Shown: one piece after another, positions 22,421 to 37,019 of the stretch
Layout of the letters: every line of letters begins with the position of its first letter
How positions within the stretch are numbered: position 1 is the stretch's first letter
DNA from: Seriola aureovittata
Lineage: Eukaryota > Chordata > Actinopteri > Carangiformes > Carangidae
Direction of reading: 5' to 3'
Length of the DNA stretch: 64,000 nt
Assembly (NCBI RefSeq): GCF_021018895.1
Contig: NC_079376.1
Location: forward strand, 9,803,001 to 9,867,000
Position numbers and translations under genes: made by a program
The notes under the pieces: generated by a model
What the model was told of the DNA's origin: nothing
The model's database searches: none
Seen by the model: only the letters and a program-made list of their open reading frames with translations

Positions 22421-22559
22421 CAGCCACGGCAGTTTCGCTTTCTTTGAGTGCATTTACATAGCATTTACTGCAGCAAAAGTGTAGCCGCCTTGCCGTTTTG
22501 CTAACACGACCTCTCAACTTGTCACCTCTCACCTGTCTTTTCAACCAGTCGCCAACGGG

Positions 22560-25500
22560 AGGCGCTGTTTGTGCAAGCTGCAGTCATCGGGTAGGTGACG
22601 GCAAGCTGCAGACACAGCATGTGGAGCATAATTAGCTACGGTGTGTACAGAGATGCGCTCTCATACTGAATGCTATGTAGATTTCACATGTTTATATTGA
22701 CTATGTTTGGCGTATTTATTATATTTCAACAGTAGACAAAATATTTGCACACATGAAGTTTAAGTAGAAGTTTCAAAGGGAGATAGGTAGACAATGGGGG
22801 TGGGGGACTATCCATTTAGGCCTACCACTTGTGGAGGAAATATTCAGATCTTTAAATGAGCAATTCCACAATGTAAAAATACTCAATTCTAAGTAAAAAT
22901 CCTGCATTCAAAATCTTGCTGAAGTAAGAGTTTAGAGTTGTTGTTTGCAAAATGTACTGAAAGTACCTGTGACTTATGTATTATATATCACAATATTACA
23001 GATGCATCAATGACTGAGCAGCATGTTTATTACTGTCAATGATGGAGATGGTGCTAGCTTTGAACTACTTTACACTGTTGAGATGTTAAATCTTTAACAA
23101 TGCATCATGTTCTACAATTTGATCAAAAGATAATCTGCAAAGTAAATTGTAGCTATAGCTTTCAGATAAATGTAGTGGAGTAAAAGGAACAATATTTTCA
23201 TTCAAAATGTAGTACAGAAGAAGAATAAGGTAGCATGAATGGAAATAAGTAAGTTATAAGTACCTAACAATTGTACCTAAGTTAAGCACTTTATCAGCTG
23301 AGCCTCAGTGCATAAACAAAAAAGAAAAAAGTTCATTAGCACAGTTTATCCTTCACAGCATCACCATTTAAATTAACTTTTTTTGTTTTTGTTTAGAATT
23401 TTAGTAATTTACCGAATTAACTATTTAAACACTATCCTTTTAATCATTAATGCTGGTTAACAATGAACAAGACAAGTCTAGGACACTACATTGAGAAGAA
23501 GTTCATCATTCATACCCTCTGGTTTAAAGAGTGAATAAGCAGTGGGCTTCACATTGTGTCAACAGACTCTACCCACTTCATTTCAGGAAGTTTACCCTTT
23601 GCAGTGACCTGAATATCTGTAAACACTGACAGGTATACCTATAGTTCATGCCTCTGTTTTCTAACTCACTAGATCCTCTTTCCAGCACTTGAGAAGTTTT
23701 ACTCATGATGCAGTGTTCCTCCCCAAGATCCCCTGTGTTAATAATATGTCAGAAGTCATTCAAATCTCAAGAATGGTATTGATGATATACTTCTTGACTT
23801 GAGTCCCCCAACATAGCCTTTTAAAGTAGTGTAAATCCTAGCATGTGTCATTTGTTTCTTTTACCCACAGTTATGAGCTGTTCTACTGTTACAAATTACC
23901 TCAGCATTCAGTGATGTGTGAGTGCGTAGATTGGTCAATGTGTCTGAGTGTATCCAAGTATGTACTCTCTTGTGTGTATGCATGTGGCTGTGTGTGTGTG
24001 TGTGGCGAGTGAGGTAGAGAAGGAGTGACAGACAGGGTAAAAGAGAGAGTGCACTTAGTCAAACTCAAGACTTTTCCATGACCTGCTCCCTATGGCATGC
24101 ACTCTATCTGAGAGACTGAGTGAACTATATAGCTTTATCAGTATAAACTTCTCAAGGGTCAACGCATCACTTCAGAGGGGAACGGAAAAACTTTGCTTTG
24201 AAACAAGCTCTCTTTTTTCTTTTTTCTTTTTTTTTTTTACAGTTTGGTGCCAACTCACCTTCAAAAGAGAAGCACATCCACATGATTAATGATGCCTGTC
24301 CAAGATAATTTAGCAGAAGCAATATGATCGGGTACTTCTAATCATATTCCCTTTAAGAATTCCAAATATCTAAGCTTTCTGCTAAGAATCACAGTCATTT
24401 TAATCCATGAAAAACAAAAAAAAAAAGTTATGTTTTCCAGATAAGTACGACATGGGAGGTAAGCCAAGTTAAATGCAACTTGTTTTACAGCAAGGTTCGG
24501 ATCAATTTACCAGATAAATGCAGTGACCAAAGAGACATTAATTCATGTTAGACATGCCGTTCCACTTATGTAAGTCCATTTGAGAGAGTGACTTTTTTCG
24601 GGCATTGTACACTGTGTTTTGGTTTATTTTGAATAGAGTCTATTGATAGCACTCTAACAAGGCTTTATTGAAGAAAAAAAGAACTCATCTAGTTTGCTTT
24701 TTTAAACATTCTTGCCTCTAATGACCTTGTGTGCTTTTTTGGTAGTTCAAAGAGGGGGCATGGATGATTTAACTTGAGTCTTCTTCTCTTTCACTTCACT
24801 TCCTCTTCATGTTGACGGCATGTCTCACCCTCACACTTGTAACAGCACATGACATTCCTGTCTTTCTTGCTGTCACCTCCAGTTTTGCGTCCTAATCTCT
24901 GTGAGTTTATCTCCATCTGTGTCTCTGGTCCTATCCGCCCGTCTCTCTTTCTTAATTTTTTCCACCGTCATCTCGAAGCAATAAGGAGTAGAGTGGCGGG
25001 GGCCATAAGCTGTCTATTTATATCAACAACAGCCTATGGAAGAGCAGCAGCCTGTGGCTTAGCACATTAACACACAAAAGTACAGTATAAAGCGGATGCC
25101 ATCAGACTTGTATTGATCAAAGCTTTAATAGCTTGAGGATGAGATGGAGATGTACCTTACATCACCCTGTTAAATAGAGAATGGGTCCCAGGGTACTCAG
25201 ACTCATCCATCCAAATATGTGCTATAGTTGTGAGTCCAGCAGTTGCATTATGTCTTCAAAGGCTGGTCTGCAGACGTGCAGGTACAGAGAGCAGTTTGGC
25301 AGAGCGTCAAGTGCGCTTGGCTCTGATTAATTTTGAAGCTGTGGAGGCTTTGTTTTGAATAGCAATCACTACTCTCTGGTCCTCTTTTCTGGATACATGT
25401 ATCACACGGCGCTGTGGGGTTTTCAAATGTCAAATACATTCAGAGAAAGGACACGGTACAACAAAATGATTTGCCTCACTGACTTCCAGAGGTCTCATGC

Positions 25501-28500
25501 AAGTTTTTCCATGCATGTTATTTGTAATGTCATTCGGAAAGTACATTATGAGGGCATGGTGACACCAAGCAAGTTCCAGAGTGTCATTTTTGCTATTGCT
25601 GCATTTTAGCCTTATCTCACCAAGTCTTATCTAAGTTGGCCACTAAGACAGACAATCTCTCTTTAATCTGTGATTGACCCATGTTACAATGTAGGTGTTC
25701 TTTGTGCTGTATCTCCTCAACATCCTTCTTTTTTCCTTCCCTGACTCCTTCACCTTTTAATCCTCCCTCCTTGTTGTATGCCTCTCAGCGTGTCTTATTC
25801 TAGCTCTTCTCTTGTTGACAGTGCCAGATATGTGTCTACGCTTGGTGGGCCGTCTCCAGACAGGTTATAAATAACTAGCAGGGTTTTTGCTTCATGTCCT
25901 GAGAGCTCTACTTTCTTCTCACACTTGAGGAACCATGGGAAAAGAATCTTTCCCTTACGCACATGGCACTCATAATAACAGATACGGTTATACATAAAAC
26001 CTCCAAGCACATGCGCCTGTTTGCTCGCTTTGCACAAACACACAGACAGAAAGTTATGCATGCACACACAGAATAAACCTGGGTGGCTTAAACAGTAAGG
26101 TTGCAGTGCTAAAATAGCAAAGTTATAGGAACAGGGGCACTGTTTGTAATAAAATGTTAACTTAAATTACATAACCTGCACTGTGGGAATGCAGAGAACA
26201 TTTCTACTGTCATGTAAGTATGGGAAACTTGCAGAAACAACAGAATGGGATAAAAGTCTGGGACAGCGAAAAATAGAAAGAACAAGAAAACAACTACATT
26301 GGAGAGAAAAGTAAAATGAGGGGAGGGAGTGGAAAAAGAGTTCATCGGATAAGCATTATTTTTCTCCTCTTGACAGACAAGACGGGGGGGTTATGTTATG
26401 GGTACATGAAGGGGTTGGTGTGAGTTTATGTATAGAGGAGTGACAGAGAAACAGTGTTAATGTGGACTATTGCTGGGAGTCAGGGAGAATTCAGGGGTTG
26501 GCAGGTCAGACTCTGCCGACACACTGGGATCAGCGATGGGATTGTTTCCATTGGAAAGAATTCCAAGAATGAGCTAGAAGAGCTATCAGTGACTTCACTC
26601 AGAGGACTCTGACAACAGTTTTAATACACGGCCAGGCACACACGCTCCCGCACACATTTAAAGATACTGCGTCTCACGCCAACGGTGGTGTGTGAGACGC
26701 TTTCCGTTCCCCTATGTCACCGAGCTCCTACTCATCTATGCCAGCTGCAAAATGAATGCCTTCACCTCTGACCACCAGTAGGGTAATTAATTAGCGGGTT
26801 TACAGGGTAAAGAAATAACTTTTACACAAGAGATAAAGAGGATCAAGTCTTTACTGAAGTCAACTAAGAGGGAGCATGTTCACAGAGCAACATAAAAGTA
26901 AAGGCCCGGAAAACTTGATTTCAAATTGAGAAAAGTTTTCTTGTTACACAAAATTGCCACAACTATATAAGCCACCATTTAATTTCAGGGGAAGGAAAAA
27001 AACATCTGTAGGACTTATTAAACAATTAGTGGGACATTTTATGAAATATGCTTATTCACGATTCTGCCGAGAGTTACATAAGAAGATTGACTCTCAAGAC
27101 AGTGTGGTAAACGTAAAGTCAGAGCCAGTAGATGGTTAGCTAAGCTTAGCTTATCCTAGTAGTTATGTAAAGACAATGAAGATTTAACATGTTAACTAGC
27201 GAGCTTTAGATGTGAGTTTTATTATCTGTGTGATGCTGTCACATGTTAGTGCCCCCACAAAGCCAGACTAGCAGTTTTCCCATTTACAGCCAAAGTAAAT
27301 TTTAATGACTGATTACAGTCAAAAAGTCTTCAGTTGCTAAGGTAAGGAACCCAAATGAATCGGCTGTGAAGTGGCTGAAGAAGAAGAGCAGAATATAAGA
27401 GGTACTCAAAATGTCTAAATGCCAAGGTGATGATGCTCCAGGAATTCCTGTCATATCTCCTTTAGCCTAAAAAATACAGGGCTTTTCTTTATTAAACTGA
27501 AGTATATTGCTTTCTCCAGCAATATTTGAAAGATGACACAAAGTTCAGAGGTTTCTGGCTGACGTCACATTATTGCGTAGCTGGATGCGAGTTCGGTCAG
27601 TATCTCTAAGGACTCTAATCTGTCCTTTCCTAACTTCTTATGAGTTGTTCTTTCCATGATCTCATGACTTTTTCCACTGAGATCAAGGGACAATCATTAA
27701 GAAGGGGACAAAGGACATTCATTTTTTAGAACTATTCAGAACTAGCCACAAGCTACCTGGGCCAGACGCACTCACTGCTGCTGACCACCTTTATCAGCTG
27801 GGGGGTATTAATAACTCTTCATGCTCCAGTTTTTCCAGGAAGGAGGAAGCAGGATAGAATGTCAGTTCATTGTTCTCCTTCCAGGAAGTGACCGTAAGGC
27901 CCTGAAAGTACCCCCTTGACCAATGTATGGGGCCCTTGGCCCTTAAAGGCTCTACCACAGCAACTCTGATGGACTATTCCCAGTACTCAGCAATCAAACT
28001 TGACCTAGTGGGTCACTAATACAGTACATTGCAGCAAATCACCTGAGAGGTTTCCATTAACTGTGATCAAAAAACTTTGTTTATTCCTGTAAAATCCCCC
28101 AGTTCCCCATTAGAGCTTTTCCACTCAACCACATTTTATTAGTCTTGCATCATTGTGGTGAGTGTTTATGGGTAGAGCGTGAGGAGTTGCTTCCACAGCC
28201 TTTTATACCCTCTACTATCTTTAATACTTCTGCAATTGTAAAGTCTCTAAAAGAGTGGTAGGTCAAACCAGTGTTCTCCATATTGCTGAATGGCATAATT
28301 GAATATCTTAAAGACGTACCATTTTTAGAATGTAGAAATTAAAGCTGCTCAGTGTTAAGGAATAAGATTTTGTTGTAACAAGGAGTGAAACTGTTCTTAT
28401 TTGTGTGCGAGTTGAACACAGGAAGTAACATGTGGCCTGCTCTCGCTTCTATATTTACACGTATTTGATACATGCATCTGTATTCGTAGAGAGATTCTGT

Positions 28501-28769
28501 ATGTGAAAGGTGCTGTGCAGGAAGTAATGCGTTTTTTCTCTAACCACTGCAGGTGAAGTGAGTGGGGAAAAGAGATGTGTGTTGGGGAGGGGGTTCACAT
28601 GAAGGAAAATGAAAGTAAACACAAAAGTAAAGTCTCTTGCAAACACTACTTTAAATGCATTGAAGGATCACCATTGTAAAAGACTAATTTACTTCACCAT
28701 TAAAATGGCAGCAACTCTTCATAGTCAATTATTCTCACAGCAGTCACAGCTGGATAGCAAATTCAAATG
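22560..28769. other. Intergenic DNA between lclat1 promoter and lbh 3' end
   Basis: No convincing exon, tRNA or intact element was found in this 6.2-kb stretch. It contains short T- and GT-rich tracts near 24000-24240, a hairpin at 26669-26700 and a TTAGCTAAGCTTAGCTTA patch near 27136 that resembles common fish interspersed-repeat words. Open frames are short and unsupported. Confidence 0.5.
26669..26700. other. Perfect 9-bp-stem inverted repeat
   Basis: GCGTCTCAC (26669-26677) pairs with GTGAGACGC (26692-26700) around a 14-nt loop. No T-run or gene end is adjacent. Confidence 0.6.
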
Positions 28770-28775
28770 TTTATT
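28770..28775 (-). terminator. lbh: Candidate poly(A) signal for lbh
   Basis: TTTATT on the + strand reads AATAAA on the gene strand. It lies about 1.7 kb past the lbh stop, in line with the long 3' UTR of vertebrate LBH. Confidence 0.4.
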
Positions 28776-29495
28776 TACAGCCTCTGCAATAGTCAGAGAA
28801 AAGTGGTCTAAATACAAAAGAAAAAAAACAAACAAAAAAAACACAAGAGAAAGATGGCGGCTAATCTCCCTGAGCTTTACAAAAACAATGTGGGATCTGT
28901 GGGTGACAGAGGAGGAAAGAGAGATGTTCTGTACACAGCCCTAATGCCACTCAAATTAAAAATGACAAGAACAGAGACATAGTATATCAGTCATGCTTGT
29001 GCAACAGTATTTCAGATTGTGTACACAAAAAGTGAAATCTTTTCCACATATTGACAAGACTTTTTTCAAAACAATAAGTTGCAATTTAAAGAGTTAAAAA
29101 AAAAAAAAAAACAAAACAAAAAAAAAAAAACAAACAACCCACCAACTTTTGAAATTGCAATACAGGTGAATGAAATGACATTACTACTAGAAAGTAAATA
29201 AGATTCCCCATTAATAGCTTTTGGCAAACATGACTAATGTTGTGAGTGGAGTGAACATTGCCTGTATCCTTGATTGTGAACTCTGTCCTATAGTGTGAAT
29301 TCCCCCATGACCTGAACTTCGCAATGTCAAATGTATGGCTGTTTTCAAAAAGAACGGGAAGACTAGGAAAGACAGCTTTGAGTTCAGGTGTGTACAGCTC
29401 AGAGCGATTCTCCATCTGTCTTTCTAAAAATAAAAATAGAGAATAAGTATTTACATATCCTTCATTGGGACTATACATTGCTTTCCCTCCCCCCC

Positions 29496-29518
29496 AAAAA
29501 AAAAAAAAAAAAAAAAAA
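29496..29518. repeat. Poly(A) tract
   Basis: There are 23 A residues after a C-run. On the lbh mRNA strand it reads as a U tract followed by a G tract. Confidence 0.9.
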
Positions 29519-29782
29519 TTATAATTTCCCCCCATACTTATTCAACTCTCCTTTTGAACAACACCCTGCGTGCTTTGTCATTTAACTACAGTTTGTCACT
29601 AGGCTTACAGGAGGCTGACGTGATGAGAGGATCATAGCACGACTATTTACCATGGTACGGCTCCCCCCCCTTCACTTTCTTATCACTTCTCTATAACGAT
29701 TCCATGTTGCTTTTTTAAAATTTTTTTTGTAAATGCTGACAAGGTCACAAAAATATAATTTAGACGAATCCTGCAACGAGAG

Positions 29783-29809
<27 letters not shown>
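29783..29809. repeat. Poly(A) tract
   Basis: There are 27 consecutive A residues inside the probable lbh 3' UTR. Confidence 0.9.
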
Positions 29810-29815
<6 letters not shown>

Positions 29816-30463
29816 TAACGTTTTGCACAAAAAACCCACTTCTCAAAAAACTGACAAATCACAAAACATTCACGTGTCACAAACAGACACATCTATGGAC
29901 AGCAGTGGCAATCACAATAATTAACATATCAATCCAGAAACTGAAACAAGTGTAGACAGTGTGCTGTGGACAATAATCCCCACGGGTACCACAGTAGTTC
30001 TGTACGGAGTATAAAGCCTCTGGGGTCATGACGCCAGCCATTTTGGAGTAAAGTACAAAGCAGTAGTTGCCCCCTGCAGTGCAAGGCCTGTCCATGGGGC
30101 ACTGAGCTGCCGCTGTCCAACGGGACATCCGTTCTGGGCCGAGACACGCACGGTGGTAGGCATTGTAGGAAGTGGGTGTAGGTTAGACGTGTGCGTGTCA
30201 GGTCTTTTCAAGTCTGCTTGGGTGGATGTGAAGTCCAGGAGGATAAATTATTGTGTGAGAAAGTATGTGTGCATGTATGTATTGCTTCTCTTGTGGGAGT
30301 GATGCTTTGGTGTCGAGGGCGACGAGATGGCATCGCGGGACACTGAATGCGTGTCCGCCAGTCGAGTCTGCCGAGTGCTGAGGTGAGGTGTAACCAGTGT
30401 GTGAAAGGGAGAGTCGATTAGAAAGAAACAGAACAAAAGAGTATGGGTGCTGCAACACGGCCT

Positions 30464-30688
30464 CTAGTGCTGAGAATTCTGTGTGGGCTGTCCGTTTTGG
30501 ATGCTGCCATTGTTGTGCTCCTCCTCCTCCTCTTCGTCATCGTCCTCCTCCTCACTGACCAGGAACTCCTCTGGAGGCCAGCGAAGCTCTCCGCTCTCGA
30601 CTTCTCCCTCTGTCGGCTCAACAACGATGGATGGCAGGCGATCTTTGAGCTTACAGCAGCGGTCAAAATCTGATGGGTCGGGAAATAT
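30464..30688 (-). CDS. lbh: lbh coding exon 3 (terminal)
   Basis: The acceptor is CTTTTTAG. The exon encodes the conserved LBH core from IFPDPSDFDRCC, the acidic run and a TAG stop. The acidic run is coded by GAG/GAC/GAT/GAA codons and forms a CTC-repeat-like tract on the + strand. Confidence 0.97.
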   Translation of the reverse strand: MFPDPSDFDRCCKLKDRLPSIVVEPTEGEVESGELRWPPEEFLVSEEEDDDEEEEEEHNNGSIQNGQPTQNSQH

Positions 30689-33600
30689 CTAAAAAGGAGA
30701 GACGAGGGTAAAAAGTTGGTTAGGACTCTTTCATTAACCTCAGAGTTAATACAAAGCTGTCCCCAGCTGTAAAGCTAGAAATTATTTGTGAGCATATTTC
30801 TGATCAGGACTAAGTGTGCAGCACACTCTGGGACACCAGAACTTGTAGAAGTGTTGCAGGCACCACTACAAGGCTAAACAACTGTGAAGGAAGTGATGTG
30901 AAGACTAAACATCTGTCATGGGAAGTGGTTGCTAAAAATCCCAGTGGCATACCTGCACTTGCCCTTCCCATATTCCCCCAACAGCCAAGCTTGCTTTCCG
31001 CATACATAGGTGCTCACCCAAAAATAAACTGCACAAGGAAGAGTTACATCAGTGGCTGTGTATGGGTAAATGAGGCATGTCCAGGGAGACTTGCCGTAAA
31101 TGCTGCATCATGTTAAATCTAAATGCTTTGGAAGGCATTGTGCCAAGCAGCTTGTAGCTGCTTATGAACTCATCCAGTACCACATCACCCACTACCCAGA
31201 AGATTATACAAGAGTGTAATCATTGCATTTCAAATCAGTAAGGTGAAAAACATAAAAAAAGTGAAAGGTTTACTGGGGGCATGATTTGTTTATAGATAGA
31301 ACAGCCATCCCTATTACAGGCAGCATTTAGTGTTGAATACTTCATATTCCCGCTGAGATGGAGTCAGAAAAAAAAGGTTTAGGAAAGAACACGAAATCGG
31401 CCGAGTTATCTGCAAATCCAGACTGATATGTCTGCTTATAAACGCAGTGTGCCACTCTCAAATGTTTGGATCTAAACTGAAGGGCATGAGAGACATTCTG
31501 ACAAGAGAGATTACATGCATTCCCTGTCCTGGCAAGATTGGACATCAACCTCTGACTTTCTCTGTTCTCAGGAACCAGAGAAATGGCCCAGGGGAAAAAG
31601 CCTGCCACTCCTGGTCCAAGAACAGCATTTTTGCTGTTGTTTGGATAAAGTGGATGAATATTTTTAGACCTGCATATTTCACTCCAAGACATTGGAGGGA
31701 AGGGGGGGGGGGGCAATGTCGCTGTCTGGGCAAAGAGCCGAGTGGAAAGAAAGCATTAGATGAGGCAGGAGAGAGACTGAGACAAGAAGAGATAGAGGGG
31801 ATCCAGCTGTGTCCAAGTCCGCATGAATTCCATAGGAGACAGATGAGAAGGGAGGAAAAAGATATGTCTTGTGAATGTGAGAATTTGTCAAGTTATGAAA
31901 ACATGTATGCCACTACATTCTCTGAAAACAGCTGCGTATAGAACCACGCCAAGAGGTGTGATTATATGTGTGTAATTATATGTATGAGCATGCCTGTGTT
32001 CATGTCTAATGCCTGCGTGCATCTGCATTTCCTGGCCTGCATCGCCAATCCTCACTGTGCGTCAGCACCAAGGGGAGTTAGGCAGTGAGTGACCTTGCCT
32101 TTGGACCCTTAGCTAACACATGTCATAACTTGTTTCACTTCCAGTGGCAGGAAGCGACGACACATCATCAGCCAGGCACAATGCTGGCTATTTTAAGATC
32201 TTCTGGAGTGTGCGGTTTGGAGGGGAGGGGATGCACGCTATACGCCTGAATCATGACATTGCCTTTTGAGATGATAATTGAGTAAACAATTAACTATTTA
32301 CTCATCCTTTTCCACCATTAAGGTCACATTATTCAATTATTATGTCAATTTCAATACTTTTTATTATTAAGTGCAGCTGGAATTTAATGGCCACACAATT
32401 TGTGTCAAAGCCACGGCACACATAATGGAGGAAGTGACTGGTGTAACGTCACTCCTTCATACTGTGCATCTCTGAGGAGTGGCTTGGACCTTGGGCAAAT
32501 GGCCAGGGTGAGCAAATACAGAGTGGGGATGGAAAGAGTGGAGAAGTGGCACATTGGCGCCCTCCTTTTCACCCACCTCCCGCCCTTTATCCGCTCCTCT
32601 CATCCTCTCAGACAGACTCACAGCTGGGGTGTGAACTGTGGGGAGGAAGCCAGCCTTTTCCTTTTGGGTCAGTCTACATCCTCAGTCAATGTCTGCATCC
32701 AGCATGGCATTATCAAACCACCGTATTATATTTAGAAATATATGGAATATATATCTATATGCAGATAATTATATCAATCGTATATGAAATGATCTTTCTA
32801 CAGGACTTGCTCCGTGGGTGGTAAAAGTCTCAGCAGGTGGCCCAAGTGCTGAAGAATAATTTGGTACCCACGACCAACCCTGGCCAAATACAATGCTTTT
32901 GACTTAAACTATTTTACTGTGAAAGATGCTGAAATTAAGCATTAACATAGGGCCCTTTAATTCTTTTTCCATCCTTGGCACAAATGTGACACTAAACAAG
33001 CAAGCAGCTGCGTGTTTAAGTAGTTTTGTTTCCAAGATGGCCCTGTTGAGCTGACAGTGAAACAAAGCTGCAGGCAACAACTTGTCAAGACCACCTGATG
33101 GCTGCATCTCATTTCTCTGAATCTGCAGGGTTTATTTTTGTGACAGGGCACAGTAGATTACAGGCAATTTCCGCTACATACATTTCCCCTGTATATTTAA
33201 AGTTATGCCCACCCATGACCACCAATGTTTTACAGGATAAAAATAGGAGGGTGGATGTTTTCTTAGAATAGTAATTCTGTATGAAGTAGCAGGTGGGTGT
33301 ATAACCACTCAGATCAGAAAAATCCTCTTTATGCCATTACACCTCAATGACAAAATCATTTTGTTAGCCTCATAACTAAACATGGTCAAACTGTATGACA
33401 TTTGTATGTATAATGCAGCAGCTGTTCCCAAATCACAAAACAGTGACAGCTCCTTCCAGTCCATGCTGACGTCAGTCCAATTAATGAATGAATGGATGAA
33501 GACAGGTATAAAATGGCCATGCCACATGAAAATGTACAGTTAGGGAATTCAGATGGAGGCAGTGTTTCACTGTCGTGCATGTGTGGGTGTGTGTGTCCTA

Positions 33601-34316
33601 CCTGGAAGGAGAGTCTGTCCTTGCTGGGGCTGAGCCTCATGTCCTCCATGGGGGTGCTGTTGATCATCACCTCAGTCATATCTCGGCTGGGCACAAACAC
33701 TGGGCTGCAGGGTTGACAGAAGAAGAGAAGAAGCCATGTATTTAGACACAGTGATGATCATGGCCCATATGGAAGTGCAGTATCAAATGTTTCCAATCAA
33801 CATAAACGTGGTCCCAATTTGTTTTGTACCAAATATTCTAGGGGAGTCCAGTTGTACACAATGATTAAAAAGTGTCAGTGATCACATGTAACAAAAACAA
33901 ACCATCACACGCCATGCATAAACCATCCACCTGCATACACACACACAGTCTCAGAGTCATGGTTGTTTTACCTCCCTGGATGTGTGCTGGTTTATAAATC
34001 AGCACATCTTGACCACAACACACTCAGCATCAAGTCCATTCTCAGCTGTGCCAATGCACTGCAAAGCTGCACAGCTCATGATGTGGCTTTTATAAAAAGG
34101 TGGCCACTTCTAAATACAGGATGATGTGCTCTTGCAACAGCAACCAGAGAACAGTCATTGTGAGAGTGTGCTGGGGGCGTGCTGTGGTATTTGACTGGGG
34201 TGGAACTCAATGCACTCAGTTCCATAAAAGCTTGGCCAAACTTTCCATTTTAGATAAAGTAACAAGCGCTTGTTTATCCATGTTCAGTGAATTCACTATC
34301 CAACTTTGATGTAGTA

Positions 34317-34358
<42 letters not shown>

Positions 34359-36985
34359 AAATGACTTGAAGCAGGTCCCAGGACCGACATAGATGCTGTC
34401 TTGAGACAAGATGCTGAGCGGCCTTCTCACGCTCTCTATTTAAAGCCTGGTGCCTTGTGGTCAGTGGCCAAAGGCTTGTGGTTTGTGTGGTCAGTGGCTA
34501 TATAGGACAAAAAACAGAACATGACAAGCAAACTCACATCCACTCATTATCTGATTCAATGGACGCGTGTGTTTTATTTGGGGGGTGGGGGGTGGGGTGG
34601 CGCTGACCTACTTTGAATCTTGAATAAAAGTGTTTTGGGTATAGCAGAATGGTGGAAATTAGACAGTCATAGTAATTAAAACATGGTTCAAATAAGAAGC
34701 GCCGATGTAAATTCAGTGTCTGAACCATTTACCACAGTCTCTGACCCTTTTGCTTCAAAATCTATTAGATAAGATAACGGCAGAAAAACGAACGCACTGA
34801 ACCATTTTACTGTTTTGAAATTAAAAATAAACAGTCAAAACCTACAACACTCGCTTCATCGGCCAAAGACAACATAAAACATTCTGTAGAATTCCGACAA
34901 AGTGCAGCACTGTCTCAATTTATGACTCATACAAAACTCAGCACACAGAGAATGGTCTTTAAAAGAAATCTATTCATCTCTGCTTCCTGCAACATGAATT
35001 ACTTTACAGTAAATTAAAGGTTTATTGATTATATTCTGTCTAACAAACTTACACACTACCCATGCAAGTTAAGATTAAATTCTGGTCAAGTTTGCTGGAG
35101 AAATAAAAACTTTCAGAAATCACACACACAGTCTTCTTAGAAATCAAATTCTAATTGATAAACAATAAACTGCGCTCTTGCTAAGTTCAGTGCACTAGGG
35201 GGTTTTCCTGCTGCAGCCTTACTTGGTGGTTAACATTGTCAGACTTTACATTGAGGTTGCTGTGTTACAGTTTGCTATCTTTGCGGCTCTTCTAATTGGG
35301 CCACATTTACACTAGATTTTAGCATGAAACACTATCCTGTCACTTATGTGGATCAGGGCTCAGATCATTAACTCCTGTAAATTCAATAATTCCTGATAGG
35401 ACCAGAACCATTTTTAGACCTCCACATTGTTTATTTATAGTATTTTGAAGCATTGTCAATCAAATTGCTGATGTTTTGAGTTGAACATTTCTATTCAAAA
35501 TGCACCTCACTATAGAAAAAGCTGAATTAACAAACATTAATCCTCAGGAGAGAATTGAGTGGCATGAGTCACTCAGTACAGGCAGATCATTAACCCCTGA
35601 AGCAATGACAATTTATCAGTTTTTCCGTCCCTAAATTCACACACACCCCTTTTGACTTTCAGGAGGAAACACTGACATCACAGCAGGGTGTAGGGTGACT
35701 CTAAAAATGTGAAAATTGAAAAGCTTCTGGCTTAATCACCATGAAGTAACCTTTACTGCACCATTCAGACCACACGGCATACTTGGCTGAAACAATAGCG
35801 GGATATCCAAAAATAAAAGAAAGAGGAGGCTTGGAGGATACGCAAGATTTAACATGGAAAAAATAATGTCAGCTGAACTTATTTCATCCTTGAGTGGGGT
35901 GCAGAGGAGGGTGAGGCAGGCATGTAAAAAGCAGCGGAGGAGGGGACGGAGGGATGAACAGTGACAGTGAAGACCTGAGCAGAGGAGGCGAAGGGGAGAG
36001 AGGGAGGGAAGGGAAAGAAAGATAAACACTCAGGCCTTGCCAGTCATATTTCTGTTCGGGGATCGTATAAACATCCTGCTCGGCTAAGAATAACAGAACA
36101 TCGGCCTAATAAAACATAAAGGGGGCACAATGAGGAGGAAGTGGGGGTGCACAAGCAACAAGTTGACCTGGGAGGGGAGGAAACAAACATACACAGACTA
36201 CAGTCACATTCATTACTGCTTCAAGTGTCAAGCTGGGCTGAACAACGTGTCCCTCTCTCAAAGTGGAATGATTCCTAGAGATGGCATGTTAAAGAGCTCT
36301 ATAAGTAACCAACCTGTAAATGTACGACATAAAAACCAGAACGGAGCGCAGTTAGTTAACCAGTGTGTGGTCAAGGGCACACATTTAGCAGTCATGTCTG
36401 AAAGTGGTTATGCCTCAGCTGCACATAATACACAAAACACTTACAATGGCCAGATTGCTTGATTCTGTGGCCGAGCGTCAACACGCACATCTTAAAAGCA
36501 AACGGCTCTCGTTGATTAATTTGTGAGGCTGGTGTGGCAGATGGCAGTAAACCTCTTTACCTCTTGACCCAATCAACATTAGGCGTACCTGGTCCTGCCA
36601 GCTTCCTAATGCCATGTCCAGCCAGGGCACAGATGGACGACAGGTAATGGCACAAGACACAGTCATGTACCATGAGTCCAAAGTGTGTTATCAGGAAGGA
36701 TTACTAGAGTCTAGAGCTGAAACTGTTTGTCGTTTAATGGATTAGGTCAACAGAAGATTTAACAGCAACAATTAAAAAAATGTTTCATCTAATAATTTTT
36801 TTTTTTTATCATTTGAATTCAATGGTTCCAGCTTCTTAAATGTGGGTATTTTTGGCTTTCTTGTCCTTTCTATGAAATAGCAAATTTTATATATTTGGGT
36901 TTTACATAAAACAATCTGGCAGCATCCTACTGGTTTTTGAAAAAAATGGTTATGGGCACTTTTAGAGTATAACTGAGGAACTGAG

Positions 36986-37019
<34 letters not shown>

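Larger units (their letters stand above)
28776..30463 (-). other. lbh: Probable lbh 3' UTR
   Basis: No competing exon was read. On the mRNA strand this UTR would carry long U tracts (29496-29518, 29783-29809, and a broken tract at 29096-29130). The long open frames here are translations of poly(A)/(T). Confidence 0.45.
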
